Both the position numbers and the translations under genes were made by a program. The notes under the pieces are model-generated. The model saw only the letters and a list, made by a program, of their open reading frames with translations, did not search any database and was not told the origin of the DNA. Shown here in pieces: positions 41,094 to 47,772 of a stretch of 64,000 bases of DNA (its first letter is position 1; each line of letters starts with the position of its first letter). The DNA comes from Sphaerochaeta sp032144095 (GTDB lineage Bacteria > Spirochaetota > Spirochaetia > Sphaerochaetales > Sphaerochaetaceae). The stretch covers positions 310,001 through 374,000 of the forward strand of contig NZ_JAVSNJ010000001.1 in the NCBI RefSeq assembly GCF_032144095.1. The letters are read 5' to 3'.

Positions 41094-41915
41094 TCAACCC
41101 AGTTGGGCGATGGCTTCGTTTGCTACGGCCATGTCAAAGTTCATGTTATGGTTGGTGACCTTTCCTTCACAGAAGGCAGCCCCCTTACCCTTTATGGTGT
41201 CCAGGATGATCATCGAGGGCTGGCCTTTCTGGCCTTTTGCGTTTGCGATAGCGCCGCTCATAGCCTCCAGGTCATGCCCATCGACCCGCTGGGTATACCA
41301 GCCGAAGGTCCTCCATTTTCCCTCGACATCACCAAGACCCATGATCTGGTCGGTCATCCCGTCGATCTGCATCTTGTTGTAGTCTGTGAAGGCGATGAGG
41401 TTGTCAAGCCTGTAGTGGGCGGCAAACATGGCTGCCTCCCAGTTCTGTCCTTCCTGGGACTCCCCGTCCCCTATGATGGCAAACACCAGGTTCTTTTTCT
41501 TGTCCACCTTGTGGGCAAGTGCCAGGCCGCAGGCAGCCGAAAGGCCTTGGCCCAAGGAGCCTGTGCTCATGTCGATGCCGACTGTCTTTGTCCTGTCACA
41601 GTGGCTGGGAAGGTTGGTGCCCCCCTGGTTGAGCGTGTCCAGCTCGGAGAGTGGGAAGAAGCCCTTCAGGGCAAGGGTTGCATAGAGGGCGGGGCCAGCA
41701 TGGCCCTTGGAGAGGACGAGCATGTCCCTGTCCTCCCAGGTGGGGTTTTTGGGGTCGATGCGCATCTCCTGGTCGTAGAGGAGTGCCAACAGCTCAACGA
41801 TCGAAAGCGCCCCTCCTATGTGTCCTACGCCGAGCTTCCCAATGGTGTAGAGCGTTTTCTTGCGGATTTCCTTGGCAAAAGAGGCGGTCTTGGTCAATGA
41901 TTTGGCGATTTCCAT
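41094..41915 (-). CDS. sqwG: Transketolase, N-terminal (thiamine diphosphate) subunit
   Basis: The 273-residue product has the thiamine diphosphate domain: GVGHIGGALSIVELL, LVLSKGHAGPALYATLA, STGSLGQGLSAACGLALAHK and the cofactor motif IIGDGESQEGQNWEAAMFAAHYRLDNL. It is the first gene of the leftward operon; AAAGGA lies seven bases before the ATG. The promoter at 41950-41978 and the operator at 41934-41950 lie directly upstream, so expression should be controlled by the divergent ROK protein. Confidence 0.88.
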   Translation of the reverse strand: MEIAKSLTKTASFAKEIRKKTLYTIGKLGVGHIGGALSIVELLALLYDQEMRIDPKNPTWEDRDMLVLSKGHAGPALYATLALKGFFPLSELDTLNQGGTNLPSHCDRTKTVGIDMSTGSLGQGLSAACGLALAHKVDKKKNLVFAIIGDGESQEGQNWEAAMFAAHYRLDNLIAFTDYNKMQIDGMTDQIMGLGDVEGKWRTFGWYTQRVDGHDLEAMSGAIANAKGQKGQPSMIILDTIKGKGAAFCEGKVTNHNMNFDMAVANEAIAQLG

Positions 41916-41933
41916 TGTGAGTCCTTTCTTTAG

Positions 41934-41950
41934 TTACTTAGTGAAAGTAA
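41934..41950. promoter_or_regulatory. Predicted ROK repressor operator, transketolase side
   Basis: TTACTT (41934-41939) and AAGTAA (41945-41950) form an inverted repeat with five bases between them. The same repeat with the same spacing occurs at 43250-43266, and 20 of 23 positions including flanks agree. It lies just downstream of the -10 box of the leftward operon, where a bound repressor would block transcription. Confidence 0.7.
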
Positions 41951-41978
41951 ATATATTCCATAATGGTTCGGTTGTAAA
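41950..41978 (-). promoter_or_regulatory. Predicted promoter of the leftward transketolase operon
   Basis: On the minus strand TTTACA (41973-41978) and TATATT (41950-41955) are 17 bases apart; each matches five of six consensus bases. The operator arm AAGTAA/TTACTT starts at the edge of the -10 box. Confidence 0.7.
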
Positions 41979-42038
41979 GCCACTTCTTGTGGATTTTTTC
42001 AGGCGAAGGGGATAGACTTGAGGCAAAGGAGCGAATAC

Positions 42039-43205
42039 ATGCAGGCAAATCCAATGAGGGCTTCGGACCTGAGGGTGCACAACCAGAAGATGGTTCTCTC
42101 CATAATCCATGCATCCCAACGCATTGGTACCTCGCAGTCAGAGATTGTGCAGAGTACCGGTCTGAAGGCTCCTACCATCTTCCGCATCTTCACTGCCTTG
42201 GAAGAGGAAGGCCTCATCGAGGCCCTCTCCTCTGAACTGGAGGAGGGTGCTGCTGCCAAGAAGGGCAGGAGGCCGGTAAACTACATCGTTTCCAAGGATG
42301 CCTACCTCTCCATCGGTCTGGAGTTCTGGACAGCCTACCTCTCCATCGGGGTCTTCAATTTCATTGGCGACAGGATCTATTCCGGGATGCACCCGCTTCC
42401 TGGGGGTGTTCATGCCGATGAGGTGCTCGACCTCATCGTCTTACAGGTCCAGGAAATCCTTGGCCAACTCTCCATCGACAGGAAGAGGGTGCTCGGTCTG
42501 GGGGTTGCAGCTCCTGGCCAGGTTGACCTTCGCAACAAGAGGGTGGCCTATTATCCCCGTATCGTGGGGATGAAGGACGTGGCTCTGGTCGAACGCCTGG
42601 AAGAACGGCTTGGTATGCCTGTGCTGATACACAACAACTGCTCCGCCCTTGCCTTCAGCGAATATCGGTATGGAGGGTACAGCCATCACAACTCGATGTT
42701 TACCTTCCTGTTGCGCACAGGGGTCAACGGAGCCTTTGTCCATGATGATGTCATCTATACCAACAGCAAGGAGATGACCATCGAGACAGGGCACATACCC
42801 ATCAACTTTGATGGGCCTAGGTGTAGCTGTGGGACACGAGGCTGCCTGCAGGCCTTCCTGCAGGACCTTGACCCGAACTCGGTCGACCTTCGCCTCGCCC
42901 TGTTTGAGGGCCTCGATGCCAAGCTAAAGGAGAAGGATCCCTTTGCCCTTCGCACCATCGAGCGGGCGGCTGGCTATCTGGTGATCGCAATGCGCATCAT
43001 CAAACGTCTCCTGGCCCCCCAGTCCTTTCTTTTTGTCTGTTGCTCCTCTGTGGTGGCCGATGCCCTGGCTACCGAGGTGAAGCGCCTGATAGTGGAACCG
43101 GATGCATTCGAAAACAATCCCCCGTTGATTTTTGCTACGGCGTACGACCCGCTGCTAGCTCAAAAGGGAGCCTCCGATTTGGTGCTGAAAGAGTTCTTCG
43201 CATAA
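42039..43205 (+). CDS. ROK-family transcriptional repressor of the sulfoquinovose locus
   Basis: The ATG at 42039 has AAAGGAG seven bases upstream; a TTG at 42018 is an alternative. The 388-residue product has an N-terminal winged helix-turn-helix (about 15-65: ASQRIGTSQSEIVQSTGLKAPTIFRIF) and a ROK domain with the zinc motif ETGHIP followed by CSCGTRGC. Sugar-kinase-like ROK repressors release DNA on binding a sugar. It lies between the two divergent operons, and a shared palindrome occurs in both promoters, so it probably controls them; SQ or a pathway intermediate is the likely inducer (inference). Confidence 0.9.
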   Translation: MQANPMRASDLRVHNQKMVLSIIHASQRIGTSQSEIVQSTGLKAPTIFRIFTALEEEGLIEALSSELEEGAAAKKGRRPVNYIVSKDAYLSIGLEFWTAYLSIGVFNFIGDRIYSGMHPLPGGVHADEVLDLIVLQVQEILGQLSIDRKRVLGLGVAAPGQVDLRNKRVAYYPRIVGMKDVALVERLEERLGMPVLIHNNCSALAFSEYRYGGYSHHNSMFTFLLRTGVNGAFVHDDVIYTNSKEMTIETGHIPINFDGPRCSCGTRGCLQAFLQDLDPNSVDLRLALFEGLDAKLKEKDPFALRTIERAAGYLVIAMRIIKRLLAPQSFLFVCCSSVVADALATEVKRLIVEPDAFENNPPLIFATAYDPLLAQKGASDLVLKEFFA

Positions 43206-43221
43206 GTTTCCATTTTTTTTA

Positions 43222-43250
43222 TTGACGAAACGCATAATCCGTTATTTACT
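43222..43250 (+). promoter_or_regulatory. Predicted promoter of the rightward sulfoquinovose operon
   Basis: TTGACG (43222-43227) and TTTACT (43245-43250) are 17 bases apart. The -10 box lies inside the left arm of the operator repeat at 43240-43272. Confidence 0.55.
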
Positions 43251-43272
43251 TACTTATAGAAAGTAAATAACG
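43240..43272. promoter_or_regulatory. Predicted ROK repressor operator, isomerase side
   Basis: CGTTATTTACTT (43240-43251) is perfectly mirrored at 43261-43272, giving a 12-bp inverted repeat with nine bases between. A second register inside it, TTACTT (43250-43255) and AAGTAA (43261-43266) with five bases between, matches the operator at 41934-41950. Confidence 0.75.
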
Positions 43273-43320
43273 TTATTGGGAAGGGCCTTCTGCTTTTCCT
43301 TCTACATGAGGAGCGTTTTT

Positions 43321-44637
43321 GTGAAAAAACCTATTACCCTGGGAGTTGTCTGCCTGGCCAGAACTACCTATGACTATAAGGCTGCTGCTGATTTGTACGC
43401 CAAGATTCGAGAAGACCTTTCTGGCCTGGAGAGTGTGAGCTGGGAAATCATTGAAGAGCTTGTCATCAGCCAGGAAGAGGGGCTTGCCGCCGCCGAGCGC
43501 CTTGCCCATGCCAATGTCGATGGGGTTGTCTGCATTTCGGGTACCTTCCATCTTGGCCATCTCGTTCTTCAGCTGCAGAATGCAGTGAAGGCTCCGATGT
43601 TGCTCTGGGGCCTGCCCGAGCTTCCCTACAATGGGGGAAAGATCCGGCTCAACTCTGTCTGTGGGGTAAACCTCAACGCCTCGAACCTCTATAAGAGCGG
43701 GGTAGACAACTATACGGTCATCATCCAGGACCACATCGACGAGGATTGGGTCGATGCGCTACGCGTCATCAAGGCGATGAAGAGCGCGAAGATCGGTATC
43801 GTCGGCTACCGAGCCGATGGGTTCTTCAACGTTGGGGTGCAGGACAACCTGCTGTTTGGACAGACAGGGGCCTTGGTCGACCACTATGAGTTGAGCGAAC
43901 TGCACGCCTGGCCGGTCACTGAGGAGGACGTTGCCTCCAGGATGGCCCAGCTGAGGAAGACCTTCGACGTATCGACCCTCTCGGATTTTCAGATCGAGAA
44001 GGTCTCCCAGCTCTCTGCCAAGCTTACCGCCTTCTATAGCCACTATAGGCTCTCGGCCCTGGCCATCAGGTGCTGGCCGGAATTCGCCAGGGACTTTGGC
44101 GTCTCCCCCTGTGCTGCCATGTCCCTCCTGCAGTCTGAAGGGATGATCCTCGCCTGTGAGGGTGATATCGATGGGGCCCTCTCCATGATAGCCCATGCAG
44201 CCCTGGGGGCTGAGACCCCCTTCCTCTTCGACTTCTCCCAGGTCGACTTTGCACAGGACTTTGCCCTGTTCTGGCACTGTGGTGTTGCTCCCTGCAACCT
44301 TTGGGATGGGGTATGCAACCGCTCCCTGGACACCTACTTCGCAGGTGGCAAGGGTGTTACTGCCGACTTTGTCCTCAAGAATGGGCCTCTTTCGGTACTG
44401 CGCATCGACTCAGCCCGTGGCGGGTACCGCATGTTCCTGCAGAAAGCCAAGGCCATCCCCATGGAGAAATTGCTGAAGGGGACCTATATGAAGGCGGTCT
44501 TTGACCGTCCTGTGAAGGAAGTTTTGGACCTGGTAGTGTACAATGGGCTTGCCCATCACTCCTCGGTTGTCTATGGGACCTATATCAGGCCCTTGGAGAT
44601 AGTGGCCAGGCTCAAGGGCTGGAAGGTCATAGAATAG
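43321..44637 (+). CDS. sqvD: FucI/AraA-type sugar isomerase, predicted sulfoquinovose isomerase
   Basis: The GTG at 43321 has AGGAG seven bases upstream; the result is a 438-residue protein that begins VKKPITLGVVCLARTTYDYKA. The fold is that of L-fucose/L-arabinose isomerases: an N-terminal Rossmann-like part with CISGTFHLGHLVLQ and ALRVIKAMKSAKIGIVGYRADGFF, and the C-terminal part with ACEGDIDGALSMIAHAALG (metal Glu/Asp). Homologues in the transaldolase and transketolase sulfoglycolysis pathways convert SQ to 6-deoxy-6-sulfofructose. The substrate here is inferred from the adjacent GH31 enzyme. It is the first gene of the rightward operon. Confidence 0.85.
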   Translation: MKKPITLGVVCLARTTYDYKAAADLYAKIREDLSGLESVSWEIIEELVISQEEGLAAAERLAHANVDGVVCISGTFHLGHLVLQLQNAVKAPMLLWGLPELPYNGGKIRLNSVCGVNLNASNLYKSGVDNYTVIIQDHIDEDWVDALRVIKAMKSAKIGIVGYRADGFFNVGVQDNLLFGQTGALVDHYELSELHAWPVTEEDVASRMAQLRKTFDVSTLSDFQIEKVSQLSAKLTAFYSHYRLSALAIRCWPEFARDFGVSPCAAMSLLQSEGMILACEGDIDGALSMIAHAALGAETPFLFDFSQVDFAQDFALFWHCGVAPCNLWDGVCNRSLDTYFAGGKGVTADFVLKNGPLSVLRIDSARGGYRMFLQKAKAIPMEKLLKGTYMKAVFDRPVKEVLDLVVYNGLAHHSSVVYGTYIRPLEIVARLKGWKVIE

Positions 44638-44680
44638 GTGAGTACTTTCGTCAAGAAGTTACTATAAAAAGGAGATTATC

Positions 44681-45949
44681 ATGAAACGAACATCTAAGGC
44701 TCTCGTCGTGTTGCTCGCAATGCTATCGCTGACATTCTCTCTCTTTGCACAGGCACAGGGCGAGACAGCCCCCCAGAAGGAGATTGAACTTCGCTGGGCA
44801 AGCATCTGGGTAGGCAATGACAGCAAGGCCCCCTCCGTTGAGGCTTTGGTAAAAGAGTACAATGCCGCCAATGCAGGGAAGATCAAGGTTGTCATCGAAC
44901 CACAGCCTGACTACAATGCCTATGAGCAGAAGGTCCGTACCTCCCTGGCAGCCAACCAGGCTCCTGCGGATATCTTTACGATCAAGTTCAACCCCACCAC
45001 AGAGACCTTCTACCAGTCAAAGCTCCTCATGGACTTTGCCAAGGTGATGGATCCCCAGTGGAAGGCCACCTTTGATGCTGGTTCCATTGCCCAGTCCACC
45101 GTCGATGGAGTGCTCAAGTCCCTGCCGATGGAAACCGCGATCCTTCCCCTCTGGTACAACATGGACGCATTCAGGTCCGTTGGGGTAACCTCAATCCCTA
45201 CAACCATGAAAGACCTGACCGCTGCCTTTGACAAGCTCAAGGCCGCCGGAATTGCACCCTCCAGCCAGATGACTGGCGATACAAACGCCTGGACATCGAT
45301 GATCTGGTTCTCCCATTTTGCTGTCTCCCTTGGTGGCGTGAATGTTTGGGACAAGAGCTTTACCGATCCAGCTTTCGTCGAGGCTGCAAAGCTCGTGAAG
45401 ATGTTCATCACAGACTACTCCACAAGCGACGCTGTCGGTCTTGGTGCAGGTGGTAGTGGTGGTCACTTCCTCGCTGGTCGTACCGCTGTCTTCTCCAATG
45501 GCCCCTGGTATGCAGGTCGTGCCGACCTTGCTGCCACTCCATTCTTCAACTCCATCAAGATTGCCGGTCTTCCTCCTGTTGGGCCAACCTCTGATTTCAT
45601 GATCAGCCGCCTGCAGGCAAACATCTGTGCCGCTTCCAGCAAGGATCCTGCACGGGAAGCTGCAACACTTGATTTCCTCAAGTACCTGACCAGTGCAAAG
45701 AGTATTGCCCGCATTGCGGAGAGCTCCGGTGCAATGTTTGCCATCAAGACAGACTATCTGCCGACCATTGGCCTGCAGAAGCAGTTCTATGATGTTGCAA
45801 ATGGTGCAAAGACCACATCTTTTGATCTCGAGGCAGCCCTCGGTGCAGAAGTCACCCTGGAATTTGCCCAGCAGCTCGGTGCCCTTGCCCTTGGAAGAAT
45901 CTCTGCCGAAGAGTTCTGTGCCTTGGTTGACCGCAAGATCGAGCGCTAA
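44681..45949 (+). CDS. ABC sugar-binding protein, predicted for sulfoquinovose glycosides
   Basis: The 422-residue product starts with a signal peptide, MKRTSKALVVLLAMLSLTFS, cleaved near FAQAQGE; no lipobox Cys is seen. The rest is a family 1 sugar-binding protein: IELRWASIWVGNDSKAPSVEALVKEYNAAN, IFTIKFNPTTETFYQSKLLMDF and SGGHFLAGRTAVFSNGPWYAG. GGAG lies before the ATG. The ligand is taken to be SQ or its glyceride because of the downstream sulfoquinovosidase. The large stem-loop after the gene may protect its mRNA, which would raise the binding protein above the permeases. Confidence 0.87.
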   Translation: MKRTSKALVVLLAMLSLTFSLFAQAQGETAPQKEIELRWASIWVGNDSKAPSVEALVKEYNAANAGKIKVVIEPQPDYNAYEQKVRTSLAANQAPADIFTIKFNPTTETFYQSKLLMDFAKVMDPQWKATFDAGSIAQSTVDGVLKSLPMETAILPLWYNMDAFRSVGVTSIPTTMKDLTAAFDKLKAAGIAPSSQMTGDTNAWTSMIWFSHFAVSLGGVNVWDKSFTDPAFVEAAKLVKMFITDYSTSDAVGLGAGGSGGHFLAGRTAVFSNGPWYAGRADLAATPFFNSIKIAGLPPVGPTSDFMISRLQANICAASSKDPAREAATLDFLKYLTSAKSIARIAESSGAMFAIKTDYLPTIGLQKQFYDVANGAKTTSFDLEAALGAEVTLEFAQQLGALALGRISAEEFCALVDRKIER

Positions 45950-45962
45950 AAGCCTTGTCTAC

Positions 45963-45992
45963 GATGGGTCACCACAGCTGTGGTGGCTCATC
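45963..45992 (+). other. Intercistronic stem-loop after the binding-protein gene
   Basis: A 15-bp self-complementary repeat is centred between 45977 and 45978; its core is CACCACAGCTGTGGTG and two G-T pairs occur in the outer part. No T tract follows, so it is more likely an mRNA-stabilising hairpin or partial attenuator than a terminator. It lies 14 bases after the binding-protein stop. Confidence 0.7.
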
Positions 45993-46023
45993 CTCATTTC
46001 ATACCATGTAGTAGGAGTTTCCC

Positions 46024-46917
46024 ATGCAGGCATTAGCGCCACGAGACCGAACTAACTGGGCCGGAAGAATCCTCTTCCTTTTGCCTGTCTCCCTGTTTTT
46101 CTTTTTCTTTTTTGTCTATCCCTTCTTCTTTACCGTCTTTACCAGCTTCACCAGCTGGCGAGGCATCGGGGGGATGAAGTTCAATGGCCTAGCAAACTAC
46201 AAGAAGCTCATCATGGATGCGACATTCAGGAAGGCCTTGGGCAACAACATCATCTGGGCCCTCTGCCAGGGATTCATCCAGGTCCCCCTTGCCTGCCTTG
46301 TTGCGATCATTCTCGTACGCAAGCCAAAGGGCTGGAAGTTCCTCAGGACTGTCTACTATCTTCCCAACGTCATCTCCACCGTAGCCTTGGCCATGGTCTG
46401 GGTAGCGATCTACAACGTCAACGGGCCACTCAACGCCATCCTGGGAACACTCTTCGGCATGGAGAGCCGTAACTGGCTGGGAAACCCTGATACAGCCTTG
46501 TTTGCGGTTATTTTCCAGACAGTCATCTATATCGGCTATTTCATGATCGTCCTGTTGGCTTCTGCCATGAACATCTCGCAGTCACTCTATGAGGCTGCCC
46601 AGATCGACGGGGCAAGCACTCTGCAGCAGGAGTTCTCCATTACCCTTCCCATGCTTCGCGGCACCCTGGTCACCACCATGACCCTTGCGATGGCCTACGG
46701 CATGCGACACTTTGAATCGACCTTCCTCATGACAGGTGGAGGGCCGGCATATGCTACCACCACGATGGGCATCGACCTCTATCTGAAGATGGATGCACTG
46801 CGCTATAGCGAGGCAAGCACTGCTGGTGTTTTCCTCATCCTGTTGGGTACGGTGGTGATTACCGTACTTCGTAAACTCTTCGGAAAATCCGACCCGATGA
46901 GCGAAATGGCACAGTAG
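46024..46917 (+). CDS. ABC sugar permease, MalF type
   Basis: The 297-residue product has six hydrophobic helices, the first being very Phe-rich (VSLFFFFFFVYPFFF). The cytoplasmic EAA loop reads SLYEAAQIDGASTLQQEFSITLPMLRG, where the ATPase docks. TAGGAG precedes the ATG. With the following gene it forms the membrane part of the importer. No ATPase gene is present in the locus. Confidence 0.9.
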   Translation: MQALAPRDRTNWAGRILFLLPVSLFFFFFFVYPFFFTVFTSFTSWRGIGGMKFNGLANYKKLIMDATFRKALGNNIIWALCQGFIQVPLACLVAIILVRKPKGWKFLRTVYYLPNVISTVALAMVWVAIYNVNGPLNAILGTLFGMESRNWLGNPDTALFAVIFQTVIYIGYFMIVLLASAMNISQSLYEAAQIDGASTLQQEFSITLPMLRGTLVTTMTLAMAYGMRHFESTFLMTGGGPAYATTTMGIDLYLKMDALRYSEASTAGVFLILLGTVVITVLRKLFGKSDPMSEMAQ

Positions 46918-46927
46918 GAGGCCCCTC

Positions 46928-47770
46928 ATGCATGCAAAACGTACCCCTCTGTGGATCTTCGCAAATATTCTCAAATGGATTCTGTTGGGAACCCTCCTTG
47001 GGCTCTCCCTGTTGCCGCTCCTGTGGTTGTTTGTCAGCTCGCTGAGGACCAACCTCGAGCTGCAGATCTCCCCTTTCGGTTGGCCAGCAAAGATACAATG
47101 GGTCAACTACGTCAAGGCCCTCTCCATGGCAAGCCTGCCCAGGCTTTTGCTGAACTCGGTGGTTGTGGCCGTCTGTGCCGTAATCGTCAACAGCCTGGTG
47201 ACAAGCATGGCCGCCTTCATCCTCTCCCGCGAGCACTTCAAGGGTCGGGATGTCATCTATACCATCCTTACTGCAGGGGTATTGGTCCCTGTCATCTCCT
47301 TTATGGTCCCGTACTTTTCCCTCATCACCCATACGGGACTCTACAATACGCTCACCGCCCTGATCTTTGTCTACACTGCAGTCAACATCCCTGTCTCGAT
47401 CTTCCTGGTGACAGCCTTCATGAAGAGCATCCCCAAGGAGCTGGAGGAGGCTGCCATCATCGATGGCTGTGGCTTCTTCAAGCGTTTTACCAAGATCATC
47501 CTGCCTCTTTCCCGTTCGGGCCTGGTGACCGCGGCGACCTTCTGCTTCATCTACTCGTGGAATGAGTTCCTCATGGCCATGCTGCTCACATCCAGCATCG
47601 AATCGAGGACCATCCAGCTTGGGATCAAGTTCTTTTCCAGCCAGTTCATCACCGACTACAGCAGCATGTACGCTGCCGTCATCATCACGATCATCCCCAG
47701 CGTCGCTGGGTACATCTTCCTGCATGACAAGATTATCGGCGGACTTACTGCCGGAGGGGTCAAGGGTTAG
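46928..47770 (+). CDS. ABC sugar permease, MalG type
   Basis: The 280-residue product has six hydrophobic helices and the EAA loop ELEEAAIIDGCGFFKRFTKIILPLSRSG. SWNEFLMAMLLTSS is typical of MalG-like permeases. It starts 11 bases after the MalF-type gene with AGGAGG in the gap, and ends two bases before the GH31 gene. The two permeases should pair as a heterodimer served by a shared ATPase of MsmX/UgpC type coded elsewhere. Confidence 0.9.
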   Translation: MHAKRTPLWIFANILKWILLGTLLGLSLLPLLWLFVSSLRTNLELQISPFGWPAKIQWVNYVKALSMASLPRLLLNSVVVAVCAVIVNSLVTSMAAFILSREHFKGRDVIYTILTAGVLVPVISFMVPYFSLITHTGLYNTLTALIFVYTAVNIPVSIFLVTAFMKSIPKELEEAAIIDGCGFFKRFTKIILPLSRSGLVTAATFCFIYSWNEFLMAMLLTSSIESRTIQLGIKFFSSQFITDYSSMYAAVIITIIPSVAGYIFLHDKIIGGLTAGGVKG

Positions 47771-47772
47771 CC

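Noticed and set aside
40809..41900. Open frame of 363 codons on the plus strand
   Set aside because: It is antisense to both transketolase subunit genes and covers the gap between them; no recognisable domain or ribosome binding site.
41980..41999. Possible terminator or attenuator in the ROK gene leader (CCAC/GTGG stem followed by a T run)
   Set aside because: The stem has only four base pairs, too weak to support a call.
43321..44637. L-fucose or L-arabinose catabolism as the role of the locus
   Set aside because: No fuculokinase, ribulokinase, aldolase or epimerase gene is present, while a sulfoquinovosidase and transketolase are.
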